From contig CAYJFB010000011.1 of the NCBI GenBank assembly GCA_964369685.1, positions 11,382-75,381 on the forward strand: DNA of 64,000 bases. The letters are read 5' to 3'. How positions within the stretch are numbered: position 1 is the stretch's first letter; every line of letters begins with the position of its first letter. Under the pieces are notes generated by a model that had not been told where the DNA came from, made no database searches, and saw only the letters and a program-made list of their open reading frames with translations. A program made the position numbers and the translations under genes. Origin of the DNA: Avidesulfovibrio sp964369685 (lineage in GTDB: Bacteria; Desulfobacterota; Desulfovibrionia; Desulfovibrionales; Desulfovibrionaceae). Below are positions 17,084-26,771 of the stretch, one piece after another.

Positions 17084-17332
17084 TTAAAAAGTATTTTCTT
17101 CACTGTGCACGGCGGTAAGTTCTCGAAAAAGACGCAAACTTTCTTCAGCTTCGGATGTTTCTAATTTATGCATGGCAAAACCGGCATGAACAATAACATA
17201 ATCACCAACTTCAAGCGGTTGAGACAAAAGCAAGGCAGAAGCTGTCAAACAGGTAGAACCGTTGCCTATGGTAACACGAATCATAGTGTCATCAAGTAAC
17301 TCAACAACGCGAGCAGGAATCGCCAAACACAT
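17084..17332 (-). CDS. hypC: Hydrogenase maturation chaperone HypC/HupF
   Basis: 82 residues. It begins MCLAIPARVVELLDD with the essential Cys2, followed by the compact OB-like core (ALLLSQPLEVGDYVIVHAGFAMHKL). HypC escorts the Fe(CN)2CO precursor with HypD and the large-subunit precursor of NiFe hydrogenase. The other hyp genes and hydrogenase subunits are not in the window; hybD lies 160 bases upstream on the same strand. Confidence 0.95.
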   Translation of the reverse strand: MCLAIPARVVELLDDTMIRVTIGNGSTCLTASALLLSQPLEVGDYVIVHAGFAMHKLETSEAEESLRLFRELTAVHSEENTF

Positions 17333-17492
17333 ACAATAACCCTCTCCATTTTATGCCAAAAAACATTATCATATCTTATTTGCGAATATATGTATAATAA
17401 AGATTCAATAATGTCTTGACTGTAAAAAAACCTTACAACGCGCAAAGAAAGAATACAAGTGTAAAATGTACATTAAGTCAATTTTTATTTAT

Positions 17493-17972
17493 TTATTTTT
17501 TACTGATTGTTTTATAAATCTTTTGAATCTCTTTTTTGACAATAAGAAGATAGTCTGGAAAACGCATTGCAACATCGTGAGACAGTCCAATATTCCATGT
17601 AGTAAAGTCTGCAGGCTCCATACCTAACACACGAATATGTGTTTTTTGTTTAAAATACAGTTCAGCCATACGCAAAGAATCCAATAGATCAATGTCATGT
17701 ACAGAAAGACGCTGTTTGTCATTATGCATCAAGTCATCTTCAGTTAATAAATAAATATCTCCGGGTTTTCCGCCGCCATGCACAACATCAAGCACCAAAA
17801 TTTCGCTGAAGCCTTTAAAAGTGTAGAAAATATCGTGCGTAAACGTGCCTGCTTCACGAACAACAATCTGTTCGGGCCATGATTCTTCCATAAGGCTTTG
17901 TGCGGCAAAAACACCGAGACCGTCATCTGTCAGCAACATATTTCCAACACCAAGAACCAGTAGCGACTCCAT
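17493..17972 (-). CDS. NiFe hydrogenase maturation endopeptidase (HybD/HyaD family)
   Basis: 159 residues, the usual length. LVLGVGNMLLTDDGLGVFAA at the N-terminus, VLDVVHGGGKPGDIY in the middle and SVHDIDLLD give the metal-binding acidic residues and His of this family, which clips the C-terminal tail of the hydrogenase large subunit after nickel insertion. AAAAAGGATAAAAG precedes the ATG. Its hydrogenase target must lie elsewhere. Confidence 0.93.
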   Translation of the reverse strand: MESLLVLGVGNMLLTDDGLGVFAAQSLMEESWPEQIVVREAGTFTHDIFYTFKGFSEILVLDVVHGGGKPGDIYLLTEDDLMHNDKQRLSVHDIDLLDSLRMAELYFKQKTHIRVLGMEPADFTTWNIGLSHDVAMRFPDYLLIVKKEIQKIYKTISKK

Positions 17973-17979
17973 CTTTTAT

Positions 17980-18235
17980 CCTTTTTCATTTTCTTATTTT
18001 TCTTTCTAAAGGAGCGAAGCCCCCAGGCCTCCCTGAATCCTGTAGCTCTGAGAGTTTTTCATCCAAATTGTCATTCTTTGAAGAAAAGACGTTAGGTAGA
18101 AACAACCTCTCATACTACAACAGCATCTATACTGACCAGCAATAAAAATAGAGCTATCGGTATCAAATGCCGTCGTAGTCATGAGAGGCTAAGAACGTTC
18201 TTTCAAGAAAACGTTACTATCAACACACACCTATA
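17980..18235 (+). repeat. Orphan copy of the T-tract/G-hairpin element with a long imperfect inverted repeat
   Basis: On the plus strand a T/C-rich tract (17985-18008) leads into GGAGCGAAGCCC, the same string that follows the nhaD-like gene at 48954. It is followed by an imperfect inverted repeat whose arms include CCTCTCAT..ACTAC (18106) and GTAGTCATGAGAGG (18176-18189). Here no plus-strand gene lies upstream, unlike the other copies. Confidence 0.5.
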
Positions 18236-18242
18236 ATGATTT

Positions 18243-19667
18243 TTATTTCTTTTTGTCATCAAGTGCGACGGTGACAAAAGACATCTGACCACGTCGTTGT
18301 ACTTGCAACATCAAAGCTCCACGAGAACGCGCTTTTGCTATGGAGTTTGTAAGATCATTGACAGAATGTACAGGGGTAAGATTGGCTGTTAAAATAATAT
18401 CACCAACTTCCAATCCTGCCACGCTTGCCGGTTGATTGGGAACAACAGTGGTTACAAGCAAACCTTGTTCACCCCTAAGGTTGGCACTTGCCGCTTCTTC
18501 TGCCGTCAATGGGCGTACGGAAAGTCCGAGGGAAGGCGTATTTTGCTTATCGTTACTTTGTTTTTCTGCTTGAGTGTTATTGCCGCCACGTTCTCCGAGC
18601 AACACGGTAACTGTTTTTTCTTGACCGTCACGCCACAATGTTAATTTCACATTTGATCCCGGTTTTTCTGCCGCAATACTCCGCAACAACGCAGCAGCGT
18701 CGGCAATGGGGTGCCCGTTTACAGCCAAAACCACATCACCGGCTTTGACACCGGCTTTTGCGGCAGGTTCATTGGGCATCACAGAACCAATGAGCGCTCC
18801 GTGTGCTTTGTCAAGAGCAAGAGCTTTTGCCGTATTGGCATCCACTTCTTGAATACTGACGCCAATCCAACCCCGAGAAACTTTTTTATTGCTCTTCAAC
18901 TGCTCAACAATACGCTGAGCCATAGAACTCGGAATAGCAAAGCCTATCCCCTGACCACTGGCAATGATGGCCGTGTTGATACCGATGACTTCTCCGTCCA
19001 AATTGATCAAAGGCCCACCGCTGTTACCGGGGTTGATTGAAGCGTCTGTTTGTAAAAAGTTGTCATAAGGGCCGGATTGAATATCACGTCCTTTGGCGCT
19101 TAATATTCCTTGCGTCACCGTGTGTCCCAGACCAAAAGGATTGCCGATCGCCAAAACCCATTCACCGACTTCAGTTTTATCGGAATCACCGAATTCAAGA
19201 TAATCAAGCTTTTGTTTTGTCGAAACCTTCAGTAACGCTAAATCAGTTTCTTCATCCGTACCGACGACCACAGCTTCAACGGCCTGTTCTTTATCATTGC
19301 TTCCTTGAAACATCACACGAATCACATCGGCATCGGCCACAACATGGTTGTTGGTTACAATATATCCATCGGCAGAAATGACAAACCCTGTCCCTAATGA
19401 ACGCTGTGGACGCTGCGGTGTATTTTGACCACGCGGATTCAACTGTCCAAAAAAGCGTTCAAATCCGGGAGGCAAATTTCGAAAAAATTCTTCGGCACCA
19501 CCCAACACAGAACCGGAAACTTGTTTTTCCGTACTGATATTGACAACAGCACGACCGGCTTTTTTGGCTAACGGTACAAAATCCGGTAAATCTGCTGCAA
19601 AAGAAGGTGCCGTTATAAACAAACAAACCATGAGACAACTTGTAAACACACGCATTGCTCGCAACAT
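18243..19667 (-). CDS. degP: Periplasmic serine protease/chaperone of the DegP/HtrA family
   Basis: 474 residues from the ATG at 19667, which follows CAAGGAG; the longer frame reads through the leader. A signal peptide is clear (residues 1-25, cleaved after PSFA-A). The trypsin-like domain has His108 in VTNNHVV, Asp142 in ETDLALL and Ser216 in NPGNSGGPL. Two PDZ domains follow (about 255-350 and 375-470). It degrades or refolds damaged envelope proteins. It is transcribed alone. Confidence 0.96.
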   Translation of the reverse strand: MLRAMRVFTSCLMVCLFITAPSFAADLPDFVPLAKKAGRAVVNISTEKQVSGSVLGGAEEFFRNLPPGFERFFGQLNPRGQNTPQRPQRSLGTGFVISADGYIVTNNHVVADADVIRVMFQGSNDKEQAVEAVVVGTDEETDLALLKVSTKQKLDYLEFGDSDKTEVGEWVLAIGNPFGLGHTVTQGILSAKGRDIQSGPYDNFLQTDASINPGNSGGPLINLDGEVIGINTAIIASGQGIGFAIPSSMAQRIVEQLKSNKKVSRGWIGVSIQEVDANTAKALALDKAHGALIGSVMPNEPAAKAGVKAGDVVLAVNGHPIADAAALLRSIAAEKPGSNVKLTLWRDGQEKTVTVLLGERGGNNTQAEKQSNDKQNTPSLGLSVRPLTAEEAASANLRGEQGLLVTTVVPNQPASVAGLEVGDIILTANLTPVHSVNDLTNSIAKARSRGALMLQVQRRGQMSFVTVALDDKKK

Positions 19668-19668
19668 A

Positions 19669-20163
19669 AAAACTCCTTGAAAAACAAATAGATAATACAA
19701 ACAAACCCTTGTTATATACCTTGAATGAACAGTATAAAACATACAAGTAAAAGCAAACACACTTTTTCAGTCTTCAATAGTGCCGATACAAGACGAATTT
19801 TTGAACTATACCAAGGAAGGTAAATAGATTTTGAAGGAGTATACCAAAAGATACATGGCCAAAAAAATCCATGAAACCTAACGCAGAAAGAATCAAAAAG
19901 GCACTTGTGTCAACACGATTTAAAGAAACATGTCTGTAAACGCTCTTACAATAAGTTATTTTAAACACAAGTAAAGCGTTGAACCTTGATAAAAAGCCAA
20001 AAAGAAGAAAAAAGAAAAAATAATCATATGAAAAATAAATAAGTTAGAAAAAATTTTATCTTTTCGATAAGAACATACAAACAGTGTTCTATTGTAACCG
20101 TGTGTTCACTTTTTTTACAGTTTATTATTCAAACAGAGTCTTATTCACTGTGCATTTCTATCT
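19669..20163. other. Intergenic stretch with decayed sequence
   Basis: No intact gene. At about 19820-19900 the plus strand has a broken open stretch (EYTKRYMAKKIHET, stop, RRKNQKGTC) that resembles the fragment near 14700. The remainder is AT-rich and must contain the degP promoter. Confidence 0.35.
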
Positions 20164-21249
20164 TTAATCATCTTTTTGCGGTGGCAAGGGCATTTGACAT
20201 ACTGAACTTTCAATGGCGGCTTGCAACGCCAAAGCCAAAAAAACAGGACCTGCAAAAATTCCGACAGGGCCAAACGCTGCAAGTCCGCATAAAATAGATA
20301 AAATAAGTGGAATCAACGAGGCTTTAATGCCGGTTTTTAAAAACATGGGACGCAATACGTTATCAACACCGGTAACCGCCATCACACACCATAAAAAAAC
20401 TCCAACGGCCGAGGTTTGCGCACCGGAAAACCACAACCAAACCACTGTAGGCCCCCAAACCAAAGCCGTTCCGACAAAAGGAATGGGCGCGACAAACGTC
20501 GCAAGCAACCCCCAAAAAGCTGCTTGCGGAACCTCTGCAACAGCAAAAGCAAGCCCACACAGCACCCCCTGAATCACCGCAACCAAGACAACACCGACCG
20601 CAACGCCAAAAATTCCCCGACGCACAGCCAAAGTCAGACGTGTAACAACGCCTTCGGGAAAACCTGATATCCGTTGAACAAAATCCCGAATAACACCGCC
20701 CTGCACGACACACATCGAAGAAATCATGACAAAAAGTAACAAGACCAAAACAGCCTGAAATGCACCGCCGGCAAGCCCCACACCACCAAGCAACACCGTG
20801 CGAGCCGCAGCTCCTGCCAAGCTTGCAGCTTGACTGGCCAATTGGTGTAAGCCATCTTCAAGACCAGGAATATCTTTAAGCCAAATATCAATAGAAGCCA
20901 AACGCGCTTGTGCATCAGCCCCCAATGCCCACCCCGAATCGCGCAGTTGATCAAGAATTTGCAAACCTGCCACCGCTTGGGGCGTGACAAGCCAAACAAC
21001 AACGACAATAGGAACTAAAACAAGCAAAGACAAACCCAGCATGTATATAAGCAAAGCCCCCGTCATGGTGAAACGTTGCCGCAAGCGCAAATAAAGAGGA
21101 TAAAATAAACAAGACACGCTACCGGCCATAAACGTCGTCACCGGATATGGCCACAGTAAAAAGAGCCACGCTCCCAATGAAATACAAGCCAAAATACGCG
21201 ACAAACGTGTGCTCGAATTCGAGGCACCCTCCACAATGGGTGTGTTCAT
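20164..21249 (-). CDS. AI-2E family transporter (PerM/YdiK-like permease)
   Basis: 361 residues with seven or eight hydrophobic segments, beginning after a short cytoplasmic N-terminus and including paired segments near 25-85. Typical family blocks are GVLCGLAFAVAEVP, FWGLLATFVAPIPFVGTALV and DNVLRPMFLKTG, then LILSILCGLAAFGPVGIFAGPV. The family includes exporters of autoinducer-2 and Na+/H+ or peptide-linked permeases, so the cargo is open. It is a single minus-strand gene. Confidence 0.92.
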   Translation of the reverse strand: MNTPIVEGASNSSTRLSRILACISLGAWLFLLWPYPVTTFMAGSVSCLFYPLYLRLRQRFTMTGALLIYMLGLSLLVLVPIVVVVWLVTPQAVAGLQILDQLRDSGWALGADAQARLASIDIWLKDIPGLEDGLHQLASQAASLAGAAARTVLLGGVGLAGGAFQAVLVLLLFVMISSMCVVQGGVIRDFVQRISGFPEGVVTRLTLAVRRGIFGVAVGVVLVAVIQGVLCGLAFAVAEVPQAAFWGLLATFVAPIPFVGTALVWGPTVVWLWFSGAQTSAVGVFLWCVMAVTGVDNVLRPMFLKTGIKASLIPLILSILCGLAAFGPVGIFAGPVFLALALQAAIESSVCQMPLPPQKDD

Positions 21250-21492
21250 GATTGTGTGTTACTCGCAAAGACTGAAAACATTCATATCTCGGTTTTATGG
21301 TAGCGCGGATGTAAAGAAAAAATTTATATATTTTTCATATCGAAAATATATTATTTATATATAAACAATATATTTACTCATTCGTTTACAAAGATCGTAC
21401 ATTTTTTCATATATAAACTTTAAATCAGAGGCCCCAAAAGCCTCTGAATATCGTCACCGTTTTTTTTAAATACACAAAAAAAGGGTATGTTG

Positions 21493-21906
21493 TTACATCC
21501 CTGTATTGACTTTGACTCGTTTTTCCCACAGCTTCATTTCTTTCATTTTCGTTCTGCGTGAACGTTGCAATTCTTTACAAACAAGTGGACTATTTTTCTT
21601 GAAGCCCCATTTTTCTTTATATTCTTCAGGAGTCAAACCATGCAAAGAAAGATGTTTTTGTGTCAGAACTTTAAACACTTTACCACATTCAAGACAGGTG
21701 ATGCTTTTTTCCTTAATAGATTTTTGTGGTGCCATAAGCACAACAGGTTCCGCAGGTTCCGCAGGTTTTTCCACAGTATCAAGTGACATCGTACTTAAAC
21801 CGGCAGCAAGACCACGAACCATTGTCACAATCTCTTCTTCTGTCATGGGACGCACACTGGCTTGTGCTTTCACAATTTGTAAAGCTTCCTTCAACATATC
21901 ATCCAT
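21493..21906 (-). CDS. MucR/Ros-family zinc-finger transcriptional regulator
   Basis: 137 residues. The C-terminal half has the C2H2-like finger CLECGKVFKVLTQKHLSLHG, then GLTPEEYKEKWGFKKNSPLV, the MucR signature. The N-terminal 60 residues form the oligomerisation part, with a Pro/Glu-rich linker. MucR proteins are silencers that bind AT-rich DNA, which could matter in this AT-rich region. GGAG precedes the ATG. Confidence 0.93.
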   Translation of the reverse strand: MDDMLKEALQIVKAQASVRPMTEEEIVTMVRGLAAGLSTMSLDTVEKPAEPAEPVVLMAPQKSIKEKSITCLECGKVFKVLTQKHLSLHGLTPEEYKEKWGFKKNSPLVCKELQRSRRTKMKEMKLWEKRVKVNTGM

Positions 21907-22125
21907 AGCCGTACTCCTTATATCTATTCTTCATATATCGGTTATTATGATCAATATGTCAAGCCCCTTGAAAAAAATACTGTACATTTTTTTATGATAA
22001 TATTTTGCATCTTTCTTTTTCATGACAATATTTCTGGTGCTATTTCTTTCTTTGACCAATAGAAATAGATGAATAAGAACAGTGTTTATTACAACACATA
22101 GAGCGTTCTTACAAACTCTCATTCT

Positions 22126-22186
22126 TTGAATTTTTTCAAAAAGGTGAAAGAACAATAGTTTCTTTCACCTTTTTGAAAAAATTCAA
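22126..22186. repeat. Perfect 27-bp inverted repeat
   Basis: The arm at 22126-22152 (TTGAATTTTTTCAAAAAGG.. and onward) is the exact reverse complement of 22160-22186, with a 7-base loop. It lies between mucR and valS, upstream of mucR and downstream of valS. No T tract follows in either direction beyond those inside the arms. It may be a bidirectional terminator or a cruciform. Confidence 0.8.
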
Positions 22187-22300
22187 TCGATCATAGAGTT
22201 CGTGTAGTATACTTTTCATTCTATCCTCAAAAATCTGTTGCCGACTCTTTGGTATTGTCTTTGGATTATCGTAAAAAAGATTCCCAAAGAACACTATGAA

Positions 22301-22372
22301 CCGCAGCTCAAAACAACATGTGTATTGTTCTGAGCCGCGGCAATATAAATACTGGGGGAGGTAATCTCCTCC
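22301..22372 (-). terminator. valS 3' structure: G-rich hairpin plus 16-bp hairpin
   Basis: Starting 4 bases after the valS stop, the minus strand has GGAGGAGATTACCTCCCCC (22372-22354). Next comes a 16-bp stem (22340-22325 with 22316-22301; two G-U pairs) around an 8-base loop. It belongs to the same two-hairpin arrangement seen after pyrD, the glutamate synthase gene and the nhaD-like gene. Confidence 0.65.
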
Positions 22373-22375
22373 AAA

Positions 22376-25033
22376 TTAACGCACGTTACGGAAGCGTTGT
22401 TGCAGAACCGTCAATTTTTCACGAGCATCTGTTAACTCTGCGAGACGATCGCGTTCACGTTGAACAATTTCCGGTTTGGCACGAGCCACAAAATTTTCGT
22501 TATTCAATTTCCCTTGAAGCCCTGCCGCTTCTTTGTCAATTTTACCGAGTTCTTTGTCCAAGCGAGCTAATTCAGCGTCAAAGTCGACGGCTCCAGACAA
22601 AGTGACAATCACTTCACACCCTTCAACAACCTGACTTGCCGAGGCTTTGGGAGCTTCGGCTTGCATATCAATTGAGAGCGTACCGAGACGAGCCAATGTC
22701 ATGATAACAGTGCGGTTGTTTTCCAACAGCACGCCTTGTTCGGAAGACACAGGACGTAAAAGTACTTCAAGTTTATAACTGGGAACAATATTGAGTTCTG
22801 CGCGAATCGTACGTACGGCACTGATCACGCCTTGGACACAAAGCATTCGTGCCGCTTCTTCGGGATTATGACACTGAGAACGCACTTCAGGATAACGCAC
22901 ACACGCCAAGTCATTGACTGTTGTGTCATTTTTTGGAAGCGCCTTCCATATTTCTGCAGTGACAAATGGAGTGATGGGGTGCAACAAAATCAACAATTCA
23001 CGCAAGGCCAACCACAACACATATTGTGATTCCGTTTTTTGTTGAGGCGCGGATTCCTCACGCACATCGGGTTTTACAAGCTCCAAATACCAATCACAAA
23101 ATTCATTCCATAAAAATTTATATAACGTTTGCGCCGCATCATTAAAGCGATACCCTTCTATGGCTTCAGAAACGTCCTTTTTGACTTCTTCAAGACGATG
23201 CAACAACCACATATTATGTAATTGTTTCATTGTCGCAAGATCAACCGCAACAGGCTCTTCGTCAGGCAAAGACATCAATGCAAACCGTGATGCATTCCAT
23301 AATTTGTTAACAAAATGTCTGTTGCCTTCAATGCGCTCTTCAGACAAACGGATATCGCGTCCCATAGCGGCAAAATTGGTCAAGGTAAAACGCAAGGCAT
23401 CCGTACCGAAACGATCGATCATTTCCAAAGGATCAATAGCATTGCCCAAAGATTTTGACATCTTTCGACCTTCACCGTCACGCACCAAGGCATGCAAATG
23501 CACATGATGAAACGGCACTTGATCCATACAATGCAAGCCCATCATCATCATCCGTGCAACCCAGAAAAACAAAATGTCAAATCCCGTAACCAAAACAGAT
23601 GTCGGATAAAACAATTCCAATTCACGCGTTTTTTCAGGCCAACCCATAGTGCTGAAAGGCCACAAAGCCGAAGAAAACCATGTATCCAACACGTCATCTT
23701 CTTGGCGCAAGTTTGTTCCGCCGCATGAACAAATCGTGGGATCAACTTCTTCAACCAAAACGGCTCCACAATCGGCACACGTCCAAGCAGGAATACGATG
23801 TCCCCACCAGATTTGTCGACTGATACACCAGTCGCGCATATTATCTAACCAATTATAGTACGTTTTATTCCAACTTTCCGGAAACAATTGAGTGTCTTCA
23901 GGCACAGCCGCACGCGCACGCGGAGCCAATTTACTGGTTGCCACAAACCATTGCTCGGAAACATGCGGTTCGACAATCGTCTGACAACGATAGCAATGCC
24001 CCACATTGTGACTCAAATCTTCAACTTTGACCAACAATCCTTGCGCTTCAAGATCCGCAACAATCTTTTTACGGCATGCTTCTTTGCTCAAGCCCGCGTA
24101 GGGACCGGCTTCGGCATTCATGTTGCCTTCGGCATCAATACATTGAATAAAAGCCAAATTATGACGTTGTCCCAAGGTCCAGTCATTGGGATCATGACAA
24201 GGAGTCACTTTTAAGGCTCCTGTACCAAATTCGCGATCCACATATTTGTCGGCAAAAATCGGCACAGGACGTTTTAATACAGGCACAAGCACATTTTTAC
24301 CGATCATATCTGCATAGCGTTCATCTTCGGGATGCACACACACACCACTGTCGCCCAATATGGTTTCCGGACGCGTTGTGGCAACAACAACAGCACCGCT
24401 GCCGTCTTCGAGCTCGTAGCGCACATGGTATAGCTTGCCGTTTTCGGCTTGATATTCGACTTCATCATCAGCCAAGGCTGTGTGACAACGACTACACCAA
24501 TTAATAATATAATTACCTTTATAAATATATCCTTGATTATAAAGATCAACAAAAACCTTTCTCACCGCACGCGACAAGCCTTCGTCCATGGTGAAACGTT
24601 CCCGTGTCCAATCAACGGACGCTCCCAAACGTCTAATTTGTTCAAGAATACGTTTTCCATATTCTTCACGCCATTGCCAGACACGTTCAATGAAGGCTTC
24701 ACGTCCGAGATCATGGCGTGTTTTTCCTTCTTGTGCCAAGGCGCGTTCCACAACATTTTGTGTAGCAATGCCTGCATGGTCTGTACCCGGAACCCAAAGC
24801 ACTCGGTGACCTTGCTGGCGATGATAACGACACAAAATGTCTTGCAACGTCATATCCAACGCGTGTCCCATGTGCAACGCCCCTGTCACGTTGGGCGGCG
24901 GCATAACAATCGAGTATGGTTTTCCCGATTCTTCAAGATTGGGAGTAAAGGTATTGTTGTTTTCCCAATATTCACGCCAATGTGCTTCAATATCGTGTGG
25001 TTCGTAGCCTTTGGAAAGGGTGCTTTGCGCCAT
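22376..25033 (-). CDS. valS: Valyl-tRNA synthetase
   Basis: 885 residues, class I synthetase of the usual bacterial length. PPPNVTGALHMGHAL carries the HIGH-type motif HMGH at 54-57, and GRKMSKSLGN is the KMSKS loop. The editing domain (TTRPETILGD) is intact. The C-terminal coiled coil (ELARLDKELGKIDKEAAGLQ) clamps the tRNA. GAGAGGAAATCC precedes the ATG. I looked for a T-box leader upstream and saw none. Confidence 0.98.
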   Translation of the reverse strand: MAQSTLSKGYEPHDIEAHWREYWENNNTFTPNLEESGKPYSIVMPPPNVTGALHMGHALDMTLQDILCRYHRQQGHRVLWVPGTDHAGIATQNVVERALAQEGKTRHDLGREAFIERVWQWREEYGKRILEQIRRLGASVDWTRERFTMDEGLSRAVRKVFVDLYNQGYIYKGNYIINWCSRCHTALADDEVEYQAENGKLYHVRYELEDGSGAVVVATTRPETILGDSGVCVHPEDERYADMIGKNVLVPVLKRPVPIFADKYVDREFGTGALKVTPCHDPNDWTLGQRHNLAFIQCIDAEGNMNAEAGPYAGLSKEACRKKIVADLEAQGLLVKVEDLSHNVGHCYRCQTIVEPHVSEQWFVATSKLAPRARAAVPEDTQLFPESWNKTYYNWLDNMRDWCISRQIWWGHRIPAWTCADCGAVLVEEVDPTICSCGGTNLRQEDDVLDTWFSSALWPFSTMGWPEKTRELELFYPTSVLVTGFDILFFWVARMMMMGLHCMDQVPFHHVHLHALVRDGEGRKMSKSLGNAIDPLEMIDRFGTDALRFTLTNFAAMGRDIRLSEERIEGNRHFVNKLWNASRFALMSLPDEEPVAVDLATMKQLHNMWLLHRLEEVKKDVSEAIEGYRFNDAAQTLYKFLWNEFCDWYLELVKPDVREESAPQQKTESQYVLWLALRELLILLHPITPFVTAEIWKALPKNDTTVNDLACVRYPEVRSQCHNPEEAARMLCVQGVISAVRTIRAELNIVPSYKLEVLLRPVSSEQGVLLENNRTVIMTLARLGTLSIDMQAEAPKASASQVVEGCEVIVTLSGAVDFDAELARLDKELGKIDKEAAGLQGKLNNENFVARAKPEIVQRERDRLAELTDAREKLTVLQQRFRNVR

Positions 25034-25292
25034 GGATTTCCTCTCGATAATTAGTATCGGCTTTTTAAGCCTGCGTTATAAACGGTACAATAAAAGTCAG
25101 ATGTGCACGTTGTTGTCTTTGTGCTACAGATACGCTACTGTTCAACGGCATTTTGTTTGTAAAAAATACACAACAAAAAGACAAGTCAAAACATGAAAAC
25201 AAACCGCATGCTTGACTTAAAAAACAGAAAAAAACGGAATTTTAAAAAAGAGTGATCTGACTTTGATATGGAGAAACTCAAAGGACTTATGA

Positions 25293-26531
25293 ATGAGTAT
25301 AGCACTGCTTTGGGATAAATCCTATATCTGGGGACTGTTGGCTGTTCACGCATTGCAACAATTTGGTGTTGCGTTTCAACCGTTGAAGAGTTCGACAATA
25401 AACCAGAAAAATCTTTCTGACAAGTTTTCTCTCTTGCTTGTTCCCGGAGGCACGGCACGAAGCAAACTATTGGCTTTGAAGTCTCAAGGGTGTGATGCTG
25501 TACGTCATTTTGTGGCAGAAGGCGGTCATTATTTAGGTTTTTGTGGCGGTGCGGGCTTGGCTTTAAATGAAGAGCTGACAGGCGGACTTGGATTGTGCCC
25601 TTGGACACGTATTCGTGTTGAAAATCGTCGCCAGCATTTGCTTTCAGGACCTATGGAGTTGACTTTTCCCGATCACACAACATCTCCCTTACTTCCGCAA
25701 GATTGTTCGAATGCGGCCATGCCTGTTTGGTGGCCGGGACGTTTTGAAATACCCAAACATCCTGATGAGGTCACCGTGCTTGCGCGTTATGTGAAGCCGG
25801 CACAAGGCGCTTATGCTGCCGATCTTGCTTTGGATCAACTTTCTGAACACGTTTTACAGGATTGGCTTTATGCATACAACATCACGCTGACTCCCGACTT
25901 ACACAACACACCATGTGTAATTAGCGGAAATTATGGACACGGAACCTATCTGCTCAGCTATACACACCTTGAAACGCCACATTCTCCTCGAGCCAATCAA
26001 TGGTTTGCGCAACTTTTACAACACTTGGCCAACGTCACACCCACACAAACAACAGTACCCGAATGGCATATGAATCTTCCCGTACAGTGGGCAAATAAAG
26101 CCTTGGAACAATGCCGTAACGACTTGGAAACACTTCTACAAACGGCTTTGGCTCACGGTTTGCTTTTTGAACGTTCCTGTTGGTTAATTGGTTGGCGTGC
26201 TGGTGTGCCCGGCGGCGCGTTGAACAATTTACGTCTCGCGCTCAACATGCTGCTGGCCTGCACGCCTCCACGTCATGTTGAAGAACATTGGAAAACGCAA
26301 CAAAACCATTTCTGTAAACGCTTCGGTGCTTTTCTTCGTAATGCTGAAGCCTGTCTTTTGGCTCAACGCCTCGCCATCACCGTTCCCGGTGCCGTTCCCT
26401 CAGAACAACTCAATGCACGACAAAACGATCTTTTTGGAACAGCCATGTACGGCGGAGGCCTTTACCAAGAACTGCTGGACGAACTTGATGCTTTACTTTT
26501 TGAAAGTATCAAAAATGGTTCAAAGCAATAA
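25293..26531 (+). CDS. BPL_N-like class I glutamine-amidotransferase-fold protein
   Basis: 412 residues. The N-terminal 230 residues resemble the biotin-protein-ligase N-terminal (BPL_N) fold: MSIALLWDKSYIWGLLAVHA, LLLVPGGTARSK, and the nucleophile elbow YLGFCGGAGLAL with Cys84, then VISGNYGHGTYLLSYTHLE. The C-terminal 180 residues are helical and unknown to me. Similar proteins are common in Desulfovibrio-like genomes. Enzymatic activity is not proven. A possible AAAGGA site lies 11-16 bases before the start. Confidence 0.75.
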   Translation: MSIALLWDKSYIWGLLAVHALQQFGVAFQPLKSSTINQKNLSDKFSLLLVPGGTARSKLLALKSQGCDAVRHFVAEGGHYLGFCGGAGLALNEELTGGLGLCPWTRIRVENRRQHLLSGPMELTFPDHTTSPLLPQDCSNAAMPVWWPGRFEIPKHPDEVTVLARYVKPAQGAYAADLALDQLSEHVLQDWLYAYNITLTPDLHNTPCVISGNYGHGTYLLSYTHLETPHSPRANQWFAQLLQHLANVTPTQTTVPEWHMNLPVQWANKALEQCRNDLETLLQTALAHGLLFERSCWLIGWRAGVPGGALNNLRLALNMLLACTPPRHVEEHWKTQQNHFCKRFGAFLRNAEACLLAQRLAITVPGAVPSEQLNARQNDLFGTAMYGGGLYQELLDELDALLFESIKNGSKQ

Positions 26532-26771
26532 ATCCATGAATACATATTCAAACTTTTTTATACATATATTACATATATTACCCATTGTGTTACATATAAT
26601 AAGAACCCACGTCACATATATTTGAAACAACGTTACAACATCTTAAAAAATATTGAAAAAAATGTAAAAACTTTATTTGTGCTAAATTTCACTTGATTTT
26701 TTGAAATTCAGGGTATGAAAGTTGTATAATAGGCATTGGCAAATGACAAATGGCATGATATATTACAAGAT

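Noticed and set aside
24449..25054. 201-residue open frame opposite valS
   Set aside because: It is antisense to a clearly conserved synthetase gene and shows no protein-like pattern.
25034..25292. Possible T-box leader of valS
   Set aside because: No T-box sequence, specifier stem or terminator is seen upstream of the valS start.
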